A DNA stretch of 64,000 nt from Acidimicrobiia bacterium (GCA_026002975.1 BPGJ01000006.1:1-64000); one strand, 5' to 3'; shown: positions 33,697 through 43,304, numbered from the stretch's first letter. Translations and numbers: made by a program. Notes: a model not told the origin generated them from the letters alone.

Positions 33697-34367
33697 GGTT
33701 GGACGAGCTCGGGCGGCGCCTGGGCCATCCATTCGAACGTGCGGAGCTCCTGCGGGCCGCCCTCGTTCATCGATCCTATGCAGCCGAGAATCCGGGGGAG
33801 TCGGACAACGAGCGGCTCGAGTTCCTCGGCGACGCGGTCCTCCAGCTGGTCGTCACCGAGCTCCTCTACTCGGCATATCCCGACCTCACCGAAGGGGAGA
33901 TGGCGAAGGTGCGGGCCGCCAGCGTGAACCGGTCGGAGCTCGCCCGGGTGGCCAGGACACTCGGCCTCGGAGACCACCTGCTGGTCGGAGCCGGCGAGGA
34001 GGCCACCGGGGGCAGGGACAAGGACTCCATCCTGGCCGACACCATGGAGGCGGTGATCGCCGCCATCTACCTCGACGGCGGCATCTCGGCTGCCCGGCGT
34101 TTCATCGTCGAGCACTGGGAGCCCATCGTCGCCGAAAAGGCGGAGGCGCCGGGCGCACGCGACTACAAGACCCGCTACCAGGAGTACCTCGCGGCCAGGG
34201 GGAAGAAGCCGACCTACCGGGTGGTGGGGGAGGGGCCGGATCACGCCAAACGGTTCACCGCCACCGTGTCGGTCGACGGCGTGGTCACCGGGACCGGTGA
34301 AGGACGGTCGAAGAAGGAAGCCGAGCAGGAGGCCGCCCGAAAGGCCCTCGGCGGCGAGGTTCGCTGA
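33693..34367 (+). CDS. rnc: Ribonuclease III
   Basis: A 224-residue RNase III: catalytic signature NERLEFLGDAVLQ, DTMEAVIAAIYLDGG, and a C-terminal double-stranded RNA-binding domain (DYKTRYQEYLAARGK ... KKEAEQEAARKAL). It processes rRNA and other structured transcripts. The ATG overlaps the plsX stop. Confidence 0.97.
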   Translation: MRLDELGRRLGHPFERAELLRAALVHRSYAAENPGESDNERLEFLGDAVLQLVVTELLYSAYPDLTEGEMAKVRAASVNRSELARVARTLGLGDHLLVGAGEEATGGRDKDSILADTMEAVIAAIYLDGGISAARRFIVEHWEPIVAEKAEAPGARDYKTRYQEYLAARGKKPTYRVVGEGPDHAKRFTATVSVDGVVTGTGEGRSKKEAEQEAARKALGGEVR

Positions 34368-34408
34368 GAAAAAGCCCGGTCCGGGCGTCCCGGGGCCGTC
34401 CGATGAGA

Positions 34409-34414
34409 TAGGTT
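34409..34414 (+). promoter_or_regulatory. -10 element of the FGE-like gene
   Basis: TAGGTT eight bases before the ATG at 34423. Suggests the FGE/MIP18/amidohydrolase cassette has its own promoter. Confidence 0.4.
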
Positions 34415-34422
34415 CGGACGGG

Positions 34423-34998
34423 ATGCGCCACCTGGTGGAGCTGGGCGACGGTGTCCGGATCGGCCTATTCCCCGTCACCGTGGGGGAATACTCCCTCTTC
34501 GTGCGCGCTGGGGGGAGGTCACCCAGCGTCTGGCAGGGTGACGAGCCACCCCGCCACCTCGTCGACCATCCGGTCACCGACGTGTCCTGGTTCGACGCGA
34601 TGTCCTACTGCCGATGGTTCTCGGATCGTCTGGGCTGGGAGGTCCGACTCCCGACCGGCGACCAGTGGACCACCGCCGCCGGCGGCTCGGACGGCCGGCT
34701 CTACCCGTGGGGCGACGTATTCGACCCCTCCCGGTGCAACACCTGGGAATCGGGCGACGCCCGCACGACGCCGGTGGACGCCCATCCCGACGGCCGGTCC
34801 CCCTTGGGGGTGTGGGACCTCGCCGGAAACGTGTGGGAATGGACCGCCGAGGCCGACCGGGGAGGGTGGCGCGCCCTGCGAGGCGGATCCTGGTACGACA
34901 CGGGGCCCGGGGTGTGCATCGCCCGGAGGCTCCTCGCCGACCCCTGTTTGCCCACACCCAACGTCGGTTTCCGGGTGGTCGTGGTGGAAAGGAGGTGA
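34423..34998 (+). CDS. Formylglycine-generating-enzyme (FGE/SUMF1) domain protein
   Basis: A 191-residue FGE-sulfatase-fold protein, shorter than typical enzymes. It has FPVTVGEYSLFVRAGG, DHPVTDVSWFDAMSYCRWFSD, RLPTGDQWTTAAGG, YPWGDVFDPSRCN and VWDLAGNVWEWTAE, ending RGGSWYD...NVGFRVVV. FGE oxidises a sulfatase cysteine to formylglycine; many short relatives have other oxidase or binding roles. No sulfatase is nearby. Start ATG 34423 follows a TAGGTT -10. The next gene starts after an exceptionally strong ribosome binding site at its stop. Confidence 0.8.
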   Translation: MRHLVELGDGVRIGLFPVTVGEYSLFVRAGGRSPSVWQGDEPPRHLVDHPVTDVSWFDAMSYCRWFSDRLGWEVRLPTGDQWTTAAGGSDGRLYPWGDVFDPSRCNTWESGDARTTPVDAHPDGRSPLGVWDLAGNVWEWTAEADRGGWRALRGGSWYDTGPGVCIARRLLADPCLPTPNVGFRVVVVERR

Positions 34999-34999
34999 T
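34988..34999 (+). promoter_or_regulatory. Near-perfect Shine-Dalgarno sequence
   Basis: AAAGGAGGTGAT is fully complementary to the usual 16S rRNA 3' end. It overlaps the FGE stop and precedes the GTG at 35000 by only four bases from its GGAGG core. Strong translation of the MIP18-like protein is implied. Confidence 0.7.
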
Positions 35000-35365
35000 G
35001 TGACGACGAGAGAAGCCGTCCTCGAGGCCCTGGGTCGTTGCTACGACCCGTGCTGCCGAGACCGGGGGATCAGCGTGGTCGACATGGGGCTGATCGAGGA
35101 CGTCAGGGTGGAGGCTGAGCGGGTCGAGATCGACATGGTGTTGACCACCGGCTGGTGCCCGTTCGTGGCCGCCCTCAACAGCAGCATGATGGAAGAGGTG
35201 GCTCGCCTTCCCGGAGTGGAGGACGTGGAGATCCGGGTCGTTTGGGAGCCGGTGTGGACCCCCGAACGGCTGTCACCCGAGGCGCGAGCCCGACTCGAGA
35301 TGCCACTCGAGCCGCTCCTCCCGTACCGGCGGAGGCGGCTCGAAGCAGAGAGGAGCGAACCGTGA
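35000..35365 (+). CDS. MIP18/DUF59-family metal-sulfur cluster assembly protein
   Basis: A 121-residue protein with the DUF59 core: VLEALGRCYDPCCRDRGISVVDMGLIEDV, TTGWCPFVAALNSSMMEEV and VEDVEIRVVWEPVWTPERLS. Family members (SufT, PaaD, MIP18) help load Fe-S clusters into target enzymes. The GTG has a near-perfect Shine-Dalgarno. The stop overlaps the amidohydrolase start, so the two are coupled. The target may be a nearby enzyme, but this is inference. Confidence 0.8.
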   Translation: MTTREAVLEALGRCYDPCCRDRGISVVDMGLIEDVRVEAERVEIDMVLTTGWCPFVAALNSSMMEEVARLPGVEDVEIRVVWEPVWTPERLSPEARARLEMPLEPLLPYRRRRLEAERSEP

Positions 35366-36369
35366 TCGGCGGAGCATTTGTCTTCGACTGTGTGTGTCAC
35401 TGCTTCAACTTCGATCTGAAGAACGCCTACGGGCCCCCCGGGGAGCTGTTCATCCACCATCTCTACGCCTTCCATTCGCTCCTCACCAAAGAGGGCGAGC
35501 GGATCCTCACCGCAGAGGAGTTCATGCGGGAATGGTCGATCGACGAGATCTACCGGATGGTGATCGAAGAGTCCGACACCGACATGATCGTCGCCCAGCC
35601 GCTCCCGTTGACCGACATGTTCCAGGATGGTCTCTCGAGCTGGGAACGCTGCGCCGAAATGGCCCAGCGTTACCCAGACCGGGTGGTCTTCTGGGGGTCG
35701 ATCAACCCGCTGGAAGGCAAGAAGGCGCTCGAGCTGATGGAGGTCCAGGTAAAGGAGTACGGCGCCCGGGCCTTCAAGCTGTACAACGTGCGTTACGACT
35801 ACGGCCAGCCTTTCCCATGGAGGATGGACGATCCGCGGGTGGCCTTCCCGGTGTTCGAGAAGGCGTTGGAGCTCGGTGTGAACCTGATCGGGGTGCACAA
35901 AGGCGTGCCGTTGGGTCCTCAACCCGTCGAGCACACCCGGACCTTCGACATGGACGGTGCAGCCGCCAACTTCCCCGACATCAACTTCGTGATCTTCCAC
36001 GTGGGGCTGCCCTGGCTCGACGAGGTGCTCTGGCAGGTGGTGCGCTATCCCAACCTCTACGCTTCGATCGCGGCCACCCTGAACTTCATATCCAGGCAAC
36101 CCCGGGTGTTCGCCGAGACCTTGGCCAAGATGCTCTGGTGGTGCGGCGAGGACAAGATCATCTACGGAGGCGAGGCACCGATCTGGCATCCCCAGTGGGC
36201 GCTGGAAGCGTTCTGGGAGTTCCAGCTCCCCGACGACCTGGTGGTCGAATACGGGTACCCGCAGCTCACCGAACAGGCCAAACGGAAGATCCTCGGAGAG
36301 AACCTGGCGCGGCTACACGGGATCGACCTCGAGGAGAAGAAGCGGGAGCTGGGTCTGGTCGGGTCTTGA
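35362..36369 (+). CDS. Amidohydrolase 2 family protein (decarboxylase-like)
   Basis: A 335-residue TIM-barrel metal hydrolase of the amidohydrolase-2 type, close in layout to ACMSD-like decarboxylases. It has FDCVCHCFNFDLKNAYG at the N-terminus, QPLPLTDMFQDG, AFKLYNVRYDYGQPFPW, NLIGVHKGVPLGPQP, NFVIFHVGLPWLD and IIYGGEAPIWHPQW. A full set of metal-binding His/Asp is plausible (HKG, FHVG, GGEAPIW), but the usual N-terminal HxH is replaced by CHCF. The substrate is unknown. The GTG overlaps the MIP18-like stop. Confidence 0.8.
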   Translation: MIGGAFVFDCVCHCFNFDLKNAYGPPGELFIHHLYAFHSLLTKEGERILTAEEFMREWSIDEIYRMVIEESDTDMIVAQPLPLTDMFQDGLSSWERCAEMAQRYPDRVVFWGSINPLEGKKALELMEVQVKEYGARAFKLYNVRYDYGQPFPWRMDDPRVAFPVFEKALELGVNLIGVHKGVPLGPQPVEHTRTFDMDGAAANFPDINFVIFHVGLPWLDEVLWQVVRYPNLYASIAATLNFISRQPRVFAETLAKMLWWCGEDKIIYGGEAPIWHPQWALEAFWEFQLPDDLVVEYGYPQLTEQAKRKILGENLARLHGIDLEEKKRELGLVGS

Positions 36370-36396
36370 TCCGGCCGCTGTAACCTCGCGGCCTCG

Positions 36397-37216
36397 ATGC
36401 CCGAACTCCCCGAGGTCGAATCCGTCCGAAGGGCACTCCTCCCCGTGCTCCTCGGCCGGACCGTCCGGCGAGTCGAAGTCCTCAGGGACCGCACCGTACG
36501 TCACCACCGAGACCGGTCCGAAGTGGAGGAAAGGCTGGTGGGTAGGACCGTGACCCGCCTGCGGAGGCACGGCAAGTACCTGCTGGGCGACCTCGACTCG
36601 GGCGACACCTGGGTGTTCCACCTGGGGATGTCGGGTCGGATCGAGGTAGGCGGCGACGGGACGACAGCCCACACCAACTTTCGGGCGACCCTCGACGACG
36701 GGAGCGACCTACGTTTCGTCGATCCGCGGACCTTCGGGTTCGTGGCCGTCTACCGGCCGGACGAGGTGGCGGCTTCGCCCCTCGGCCGGCTCGGACCCGA
36801 TGCCTGGGAACAGCCGCCCACTCCCGGCTGGCTCGAAGGGCGACTGAAGGGGCGCACGGCCCCGATCAAGGCTTTGCTCCTCGACCAGCGGATCGTGGCG
36901 GGAATCGGCAACATCTACGGCGACGAGACCTTGTTCCGGGCGCGGCTGTCGCCGCTTCGTCCCGGCGGTTCCCTCGGGCGGTCGGAGCTGGTTCGCCTCA
37001 CCCGTGGCCTGCGGGCGGTTCTGGCTTCTGCGATAGCACAGGAGGGCACCAGCCTGGACGACCGGGCCTACCTCCTACCCGACGGGAGGGAAGGACGGAA
37101 TCGCCCACGGGTCTACGGGAGAGCCGGGATGGCCTGTCCCCGGTGCGGGGCCGTCCTGCGCAGGACGACCAGTCGCCCAACGCTCGACCCACTTCTGTCC
37201 CGCATGCCAGAGCTGA
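36397..37216 (+). CDS. mutM: Formamidopyrimidine-DNA glycosylase (frameshift before the zinc finger)
   Basis: MutM removes oxidised purines such as 8-oxoguanine. It starts MPELPEVESVRR (catalytic Pro2/Glu3), with FHLGMSGRIEV, FVDPRTFG, LLDQRIVAGIGNIYGDE and the first zinc knuckle CPRCGAVLRR. The frame as given runs into the next gene. If one C is removed from the run at 37176-37178, it reads QRSTHFCPACQS and stops at TGA 37214-37216, giving a complete Cx2Cx16Cx2C zinc finger of the normal MutM type. So the gene should end at 37216. Confidence 0.88.
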
Positions 37217-37221
37217 GCGCG

Positions 37222-37485
37222 GTGCACGCCTACGTCTCCGGCCGGGTTCAGGGGGTCTTCTTCCGGCAGGCGACCCGACAGGCCGCCCGGGAGTTGGGTC
37301 TGGTCGGATGGGTCCGCAACCTGCCGGACGGAAGGGTCGAGGTCTGGGCGCAAGGCAGACCCGAGGCGATCGACCGGCTGGTCCAATGGTTGTGGCACGG
37401 ACCACCGGCCGCCAGGGTGACCGGCGTGGAGAGCGAGCCCGTGCCACCCGACCCGTCCCTGAGGGATTTCATAGTCGCCAACTAG
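37222..37485 (+). CDS. acyP: Acylphosphatase
   Basis: An 87-residue acylphosphatase: MHAYVSGRVQGVFFRQATRQAA contains the phosphate-binding loop with its Arg, then GWVRNLPDGRVEVWAQG with the catalytic Asn. It hydrolyses acyl-phosphates. The GTG at 37222 is five bases after the repaired mutM stop. In the sequence as given it is joined in frame to mutM, which I judge an artefact. Confidence 0.88.
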   Translation: MHAYVSGRVQGVFFRQATRQAARELGLVGWVRNLPDGRVEVWAQGRPEAIDRLVQWLWHGPPAARVTGVESEPVPPDPSLRDFIVAN

Positions 37486-37565
37486 CTACCCGGGCCCGAC
37501 GGCCGAGCCCGCTAGCCTGACCGGACGAATGACGTCCATGTAATCCCGAGCGCCGAGGGGAGAAC

Positions 37566-40500
37566 GTGTACCTGAAGACCCTCAAACTCGCCGGCTTCAA
37601 GTCGTTCGCCGATCGCACCCGTCTCGAGTTCCGGCCCGGGGTGACGATCGTGGTGGGTCCCAACGGATCCGGCAAGTCGAACATCGTCGACGCGATCGCC
37701 TGGGTGATGGGGACCCAGGCGCCTCGGGCGCTGCGCACCGAGAAGATGGAGGACGTCATCTTCGCCGGAACCGCGCTTCGCCCCGCCCTGGGGAGGGCCG
37801 AGGTGACCTTGGTGATCGACAACGGATCCGGCCTGCTTCCCCTCGACCTTCCCGAGGTCTCTCTCACCCGCCGGATCTACCGGGACGGATCCAGCGAGTA
37901 CGAGATCAACGGGGTGGGATGCCGGCTCCTCGACATCCAGGAGCTGCTGTCCGACGCCGGTGTCGGACGACAGCAGCACGTCATCGTCTCGCAGGGTCAG
38001 ATCGACTCGGTGTTGAACGCCTCTCCCACCGAACACCGGGAGATCATCGAGGACGCCGCCGGGATCCGGAAACACCGGGTGCGTAAGGAGAAGGCGATGC
38101 GGCGCCTCGAGCGCACCGAAATGGACATGGTCAGGCTCAGGGACCTGCTGGGTGAGCTCGAACGTCAGATGCGACCGCTGAGACGACAAGCCGAGGCGGC
38201 CGAGCGGCACGGCGAGCTGTCCAACCGGGTGAGGTCGCTACGCCTGTGGCTGGCCGGCGAAGAACTCCGCCGGATCGACCGTCGTCTAGCCGCCCTGGAC
38301 GAAGAGCGGGCGGAGCTGTCGGCCCGCTCCGAGGAGCTACACCACGACCTGGCCGAACTCGATCAGGTCCTCACACTCCTCAGGCAGGAGGCGGGTAGGG
38401 CGGGAGAATCGGTCGACCGCCTGGCTGCGGCGGCTGCCCATCTCGAGACGACCCGGGAGCGCCTGAGGAGGGTGACCGCGGTCGCCGCCGAGCGGCGTCG
38501 CACCCTCCAAGCCCGACACGAAGACCGTGAGGCCCTACGACGTGACCTGGAAGCCGAGTCGGGCAACCTGGTCGTGTCACTGGAAGCCACCGCCGGCGAG
38601 GCCGAGCGGCTGCGGGCCGAAGCCCGAACCGCCGAACTCCGTTTCAGGGAACTCGAAGACGAAGAACGCTCCCTCGCCGATCAGGAGGCGGTGGGGCCAC
38701 AGGGGGCGGCCGCGGTGGTGAGAGGCGAGCTGCAGTCCCTCGAGGCGGCGGAGCGCAGGGAAACCCGGGAGGCGGAACGCGTCTCGGGGGAGATCGAGAG
38801 GCTGTCGGCCCGCCGGGACACCGAGCAAGCCGAGGTAGAGCGCCTGCTCGAAGAGGCCAAGGAACTCGACGTCCGGGTTGGAGCCGCGCAGAGTCGATAC
38901 GAGGAGGCGCGCACACGGAGCCGGGCGGCTCAGAACCGCTGGGAGGAAGCCGAGCGGGCCCACGACGAGGCGAGGGTGGCCCTGGCCGCGGCCCGCGCCC
39001 GGCTCGAGGCCGCCCGGGAGGTGGTGGCGGGTGTGGCCGATCCGCAGGCTCGCCAAGAGGCGGTCGAAGTGGAGGCGGTCATCGGCACGATCGCCGCGGC
39101 GCTGGACGTTCCCGGCGAACTCGCCGCCGCGGTCGACGCCGCTCTCGGACCGTTCGCCGACGGGGTGGCGTATCGGGATGCGGAGGGGATGCTGGCGGCC
39201 CTCTCCAAACTCAAGTCGTCGGGGCTGGGTGGAGTAGGGCTGGTGGCCGCCACCCCGGAGAACCCCACCCCCGCCCGCGAGGTGGTTCGGCTCGGCCATC
39301 AACCCCTGATCGACCTCCTCGGCCCAGACGCCGACCGGCGCCTGGCTTCGTCGCTGCTGGGTGACGTGGTGCTGGTCGAGGGCTGGCGGGCCGGGTGGGA
39401 ACTCGTCAGGCAGTACCCACATCTGCGGGTGGTGACCCCCGAGGGAGATCTCATCACCGCCCGAGGGGTGAAGGTGGCGCAACCGGACGGGATGACACCG
39501 GCGATGGTGGAGATGGCGGAGGCGGATCTGGAGCGAGCCGAGATCGAAGCCGCCCGCCGCTCCAGCCTCCTCACCCAGGCTCGTCGAGAGTTCGACCGGG
39601 CCCGGGCGGAGGAGCGAGCCGCCCTGGAACAACTGGAGCGGGTGGAGGCGGAGCTCTCCGGTGTCACCGAAGCGGCGGGGCGTCTACGCAGGGCGGCGGA
39701 AGCCACCGATCAACAGCTCGTCGAGCTCCGGAGGCGGCTCGGCGAGCTGCTCGAGCAGCGGCGAAGCCGCAGCGAGAAGACTGCTCGGCTCCGGGCCCGC
39801 CTGGCCGAGCTGGAGGGTGATTCCCGCTGGGAGGAACTGGCCGAGAGGCGTCGGTTCGTCGCCGAGGAGAAGGAGAGAGCCAGGGCGGTCTGGCAGGAGG
39901 CCGCAGCAGCTCTCAGAGCCGTGGAGGAGCGGAGAAGGATGCTCGAACGGCGGCTTCGCCAGATCGACGAGGCGCTGGCCGTCGACCAGCCGCCCGACCC
40001 CGAAGCGACGGCCCGCCTCGTCGAGGTGGAAGCCGTCGGGAGCGTCGCCCTGCAGGCCATGGACGAGCGGCTACGCGAGCTCAGGGGTCTGCTGGCCTCC
40101 CGCCGTGAGACCGCAGCCGGTCTACGCGGCAGGCTGGAGACCTGCCGGAGAGAGCGGGAACGTCTCTCCGTCGAGCTGGCCGACGTCAAGGACAGGCTCG
40201 CCGGGTTGGAGGTGGAACGCACCGAGCTAGCCACCCGCAAGGAGGGTCTCGTGGAGGGACTGCGAAGGGACTTGGACGTCTCCGACGAGGAAGCCCTGGC
40301 GGCTCCTGCGCCTCCCGACCCGGACCCGGCAGCGGCCCTCCGCACCGCGGAGGCCGAGCTGCGGCGACTGGGCCCGATCAACCCGCTGGCCGCCGAGGAG
40401 TACGCCGGTCTCGCCGACCGGCACGCCTTCCTCGAATCCCAGATGGAAGATCTCGAGCAGTCACGTTCCGAGCTCAGGAAGGTGGTGGAGGCGCTGGATC

Positions 40501-40970
40501 GGGAGATCGAAACCCGCTTCATGGAGGCGTTCACGCAGATCGCCGAGGCGTACGCCGATCACTTCGCTCTCCTCTTCCCCGGAGGCCGGGGGAGGCTGAG
40601 GCTGAGCGACCCCGACCGGCCCCTGGAGTCCGGCGTCGAGATCGACGCTCAGCCGATGGGGAAGAAGGTGTCGAAGATGAGCCTGCTGTCGGGCGGGGAG
40701 AGATCTCTCGCGGCCCTCGCCTTCCTGTTCGCCGTGTTCAAGGCACGGCCCAGCCCGTTCTACGTCCTCGACGAGGTGGAGGCTGCACTCGACGACGCCA
40801 ACCTACGCCGCTTCCTGAAACTGATCGACCGTTTCCGGCGCGACACCCAGCTGCTGATCGTCACCCATCAGCAGCTCACCATGGAAGCGGCCGACGTCCT
40901 CTACGGTGTCACCCTAGAGCCGGGAGGCTCGACCAAGGTGGTCGCCAAGGTGCTCGACAAGGTCAGCTGA
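37566..40970 (+). CDS. smc: Chromosome segregation protein SMC
   Basis: A 1134-residue SMC ATPase of the condensin complex. The N-terminal head has VVGPNGSGKSNIVDAIAW (Walker A), the Q-loop region and SQGQIDSVL. Two long coiled coils flank a hinge (~residues 490-620; ALDVPGELAAAVDAALGPFADGV, LGDVVLVEGW). The C-terminal head has LLSGGERSLAALAFLFA (signature) and YVLDEVEAALDDAN (Walker B). The start is GTG at 37566, after GAGGGGAGA. ScpA and ScpB genes are not in the window. It ends immediately before ftsY. Confidence 0.96.
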   Translation: MYLKTLKLAGFKSFADRTRLEFRPGVTIVVGPNGSGKSNIVDAIAWVMGTQAPRALRTEKMEDVIFAGTALRPALGRAEVTLVIDNGSGLLPLDLPEVSLTRRIYRDGSSEYEINGVGCRLLDIQELLSDAGVGRQQHVIVSQGQIDSVLNASPTEHREIIEDAAGIRKHRVRKEKAMRRLERTEMDMVRLRDLLGELERQMRPLRRQAEAAERHGELSNRVRSLRLWLAGEELRRIDRRLAALDEERAELSARSEELHHDLAELDQVLTLLRQEAGRAGESVDRLAAAAAHLETTRERLRRVTAVAAERRRTLQARHEDREALRRDLEAESGNLVVSLEATAGEAERLRAEARTAELRFRELEDEERSLADQEAVGPQGAAAVVRGELQSLEAAERRETREAERVSGEIERLSARRDTEQAEVERLLEEAKELDVRVGAAQSRYEEARTRSRAAQNRWEEAERAHDEARVALAAARARLEAAREVVAGVADPQARQEAVEVEAVIGTIAAALDVPGELAAAVDAALGPFADGVAYRDAEGMLAALSKLKSSGLGGVGLVAATPENPTPAREVVRLGHQPLIDLLGPDADRRLASSLLGDVVLVEGWRAGWELVRQYPHLRVVTPEGDLITARGVKVAQPDGMTPAMVEMAEADLERAEIEAARRSSLLTQARREFDRARAEERAALEQLERVEAELSGVTEAAGRLRRAAEATDQQLVELRRRLGELLEQRRSRSEKTARLRARLAELEGDSRWEELAERRRFVAEEKERARAVWQEAAAALRAVEERRRMLERRLRQIDEALAVDQPPDPEATARLVEVEAVGSVALQAMDERLRELRGLLASRRETAAGLRGRLETCRRERERLSVELADVKDRLAGLEVERTELATRKEGLVEGLRRDLDVSDEEALAAPAPPDPDPAAALRTAEAELRRLGPINPLAAEEYAGLADRHAFLESQMEDLEQSRSELRKVVEALDREIETRFMEAFTQIAEAYADHFALLFPGGRGRLRLSDPDRPLESGVEIDAQPMGKKVSKMSLLSGGERSLAALAFLFAVFKARPSPFYVLDEVEAALDDANLRRFLKLIDRFRRDTQLLIVTHQQLTMEAADVLYGVTLEPGGSTKVVAKVLDKVS

Positions 40971-41960
40971 ATGGACACGACGGTCTTCCTCATCGTCGCT
41001 GCGGTCGTGGTGATCGGCCTCGTGCTCGTGGTGGCTCTCAGAGACCGCAGTTCCACCACCACCCCCGCCCGGGTGCCCGACGTGAAGGAGAGGCTGGCCA
41101 AAGCTCGTCGGTCCCTCACCGAGTCGCTGCGCCGGCTTGGGTCCCGCGGCTCGGTCGACGAAGCGTTCTGGAGCCAGCTGGAAGAGACCCTGATATCGGC
41201 CGACGTCGGGGTGGCGACCAGCGGTCGGCTGGTCGCCCGGGTGCGGGAGTCGCGTCCCGCCGACACCCAGGCCGCGTTGGACACCCTCCGGGCCGCGATG
41301 GTGGAGGTCCTCTCCGACCGGGACCGGAGCCTCCGCCTCGAGGGGAACCCGGCCGTCGTGCTGGTGGTGGGAGTGAACGGCACCGGTAAGACCACCACCA
41401 TCGCCAAACTGGCCCACCATCTGATGGGGGAGGGTCGTTCGGTCCTGCTCGCGGCGGCCGACACCTTCCGGGCGGCCGCGGTCGACCAGCTCCGGACCTG
41501 GGCGGAGCGGATCGGATGCGACTGCGTGGCCGGGGGAGAACGGGCCGACCCGGCAGCGGTCGCGTTCGACGCCTACCAGGCGGCTCGGGCCCGAGGACGG
41601 GACGTGGTGATCGTTGACACGGCGGGGAGACTCCACGCCAAAGGTGAGCTGATGGAGCAGCTGGCCAAAATCAAGAGGGTGTTGGACCGGGAAGCGGGAA
41701 GCGTGGACGAGGTGCTCCTCGTGTTGGACGCCACTGCGGGACAGAACGGGATCGTGCAGGCGGAACGATTCCTCGAGGTGGTGGGGGTGACCGGTCTCGT
41801 ATTGGCGAAGCTCGACGGAACCGCCAAAGGCGGAATCGTCCTCGCCATCGAGTCGTCGCTGGGCCTCCCCGTGAAGTTCGTCGGGATCGGTGAAGGCATG
41901 GAGGATCTGGTGCCTTTCGAGCCGGCGGCCTTCGTGGAGGCTCTGCTGGGAGATCTCTAG
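40971..41960 (+). CDS. ftsY: Signal recognition particle receptor FtsY
   Basis: A 329-residue FtsY. It has an N-terminal membrane helix (VFLIVAAVVVIGLVLVVAL), an N domain, then the SRP GTPase: GVNGTGKTTTIAKL (residues 134-147), LAAADTFRAAAVDQL, VDTAGRL, LAKLDGTAKGG, and a C-terminal GEGMEDLVPFEP. It pairs with Ffh to deliver nascent membrane proteins. Abuts smc with no gap. An acidic A domain is missing, as in many actinobacteria. Confidence 0.96.
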   Translation: MDTTVFLIVAAVVVIGLVLVVALRDRSSTTTPARVPDVKERLAKARRSLTESLRRLGSRGSVDEAFWSQLEETLISADVGVATSGRLVARVRESRPADTQAALDTLRAAMVEVLSDRDRSLRLEGNPAVVLVVGVNGTGKTTTIAKLAHHLMGEGRSVLLAAADTFRAAAVDQLRTWAERIGCDCVAGGERADPAAVAFDAYQAARARGRDVVIVDTAGRLHAKGELMEQLAKIKRVLDREAGSVDEVLLVLDATAGQNGIVQAERFLEVVGVTGLVLAKLDGTAKGGIVLAIESSLGLPVKFVGIGEGMEDLVPFEPAAFVEALLGDL

Positions 41961-42353
41961 ATGGCACCCACCGATCTCGAGCTGGTGGAGATGGCCCGGC
42001 GGGCCGCCGAACAGGCGTACGCCCCGTACTCGGGTTTCAGGGTGGGGGCGGCGGTACTCACCCGGGAAGGAGACGTGTTCACCGGCGCCAACGTCGAGAA
42101 CGCCTCGTACCCGGTGTCGAGCTGCGCCGAAGCCACCGTGGTGGCCTATGCGGTGGCGCAGGGGAACCGCGCCATCGACACGGTCGCGGTGGCGTGCATC
42201 GACGCTCGCGACGTGGAGCAGGCGTACCCGTGCGGCAGGTGCCGGCAGATCCTCGCCGAGTTCGACACCCGGCGGATACTCGTGTCGGTGAGCGACGGTC
42301 CGTGGCGGGAGCACACGTTGGGAGAGTTGCTCCCCCATCGCTTTCGCCTCTGA
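41961..42353 (+). CDS. cdd: Cytidine deaminase
   Basis: A 130-residue zinc-dependent cytidine deaminase: [34 protein letters not shown] (catalytic His is replaced by Cys in this class: CAE) and [10 protein letters not shown], giving three zinc cysteines. It converts (deoxy)cytidine to (deoxy)uridine in pyrimidine salvage. Starts directly after the ftsY stop. Its TGA and the etfA stop on the other strand together form TGATCA. Confidence 0.94.
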   Translation: MAPTDLELVEMARRAAEQAYAPYSGFRVGAAVLTREGDVFTGANVENASYPVSSCAEATVVAYAVAQGNRAIDTVAVACIDARDVEQAYPCGRCRQILAEFDTRRILVSVSDGPWREHTLGELLPHRFRL

Positions 42354-43304
42354 TCAGCCGCGGCGTTTCTCCAGCTCCTCGACGAGCCGTGGCAGCACCT
42401 GGTGGACGTCCCCTACCACTCCCAGGTCGGCCACACCGAAGATCGGGGCGTCCGGATCCTTGTTGATGGCGATGATCGTCTTCGAGTCCTTCATCCCCAC
42501 GAGGTGCTGCATCGCCCCCGAGATGCCGCAGGCGATGTACACGTCGGGTTTCACCGTCTTACCGGTCTGGCCGACCTGCTTGGCGTAGGGGACCCAGCCG
42601 GCGTCGACGATCGCGCGGGTCGCCCCGGTGGCGGCGCCCAGAAGCTTCGCCAGCCTCTCCACCAGCTCGTATTTGTCGGCCGAGCCGAGTCCTCTGCCTC
42701 CCGAGACGACCACCCTTGCGTCCTCGAGTTGCGGCCCCTCCCGCTCCGCGACGTGGGAGGCGACCACTTCGGCGGCGGCACGACCCACGTCGGGCAGGTC
42801 GACCGTGATCACCTCGGGCCGGGAGGCCTCACCGGGTTCGTCGGGGAACGACTTGGGACGAACGATGACCAGATATGGCGGTCCTCCGGTCAGCTTCGCG
42901 GTGGCGATCATGCTCCCCCCGAGGATCTCGTGCCGGGTCACGGCTTCGCCGTCGAGGCTGACGTCGGTGGCGTTGGAGAGCAGCGACTTGCCGATCCGGG
43001 CCGCCAGCCGACCCGCCACGTCCCGGTCGTTGTAGGCCTGGCCGAAGAGGATCAGGTCCGGGTTCTCCGAACCGACCAGGTCGGCGAGAGCCGCCGCCAC
43101 CGGAGCCGTCCACAGGACCGCACCGGGCTGGAAGTGATACACCTTCGCCACCCCATAGGCACCCACCTGGTCGAATGCCGCGTCTCCGGCAGGACCGACG
43201 TACACACAGGTCACCTCACCCAGGCTCCTCGCCTTGGAGAGCAACTCCCTCCCCAGCGGCGTGGGACCCGACTCGTCTCCCTCGGTGAAAACCCAGACTC
43301 TCAT
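42354..43304 (-). CDS. etfA: Electron transfer flavoprotein alpha subunit
   Basis: A 316-residue EtfA. It accepts electrons from acyl-CoA dehydrogenases and passes them to the respiratory chain. The C-terminal FAD-binding region has [43 protein letters not shown] and [22 protein letters not shown]. The ATG overlaps the etfB stop (TGATG). Ends tail-to-tail with cdd. Confidence 0.95.
   Translation of the reverse strand: MRVWVFTEGDESGPTPLGRELLSKARSLGEVTCVYVGPAGDAAFDQVGAYGVAKVYHFQPGAVLWTAPVAAALADLVGSENPDLILFGQAYNDRDVAGRLAARIGKSLLSNATDVSLDGEAVTRHEILGGSMIATAKLTGGPPYLVIVRPKSFPDEPGEASRPEVITVDLPDVGRAAAEVVASHVAEREGPQLEDARVVVSGGRGLGSADKYELVERLAKLLGAATGATRAIVDAGWVPYAKQVGQTGKTVKPDVYIACGISGAMQHLVGMKDSKTIIAINKDPDAPIFGVADLGVVGDVHQVLPRLVEELEKRRG

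Noticed and set aside
36397-37485. MutM-acylphosphatase fusion protein
   Set aside because: An extra base before the zinc finger creates it; the correct MutM end exists in the next frame.
38363-39706. Long minus-strand frames within smc
   Set aside because: They are Arg/Ser-rich complements of the coiled coil, typical shadow frames in GC-rich DNA.
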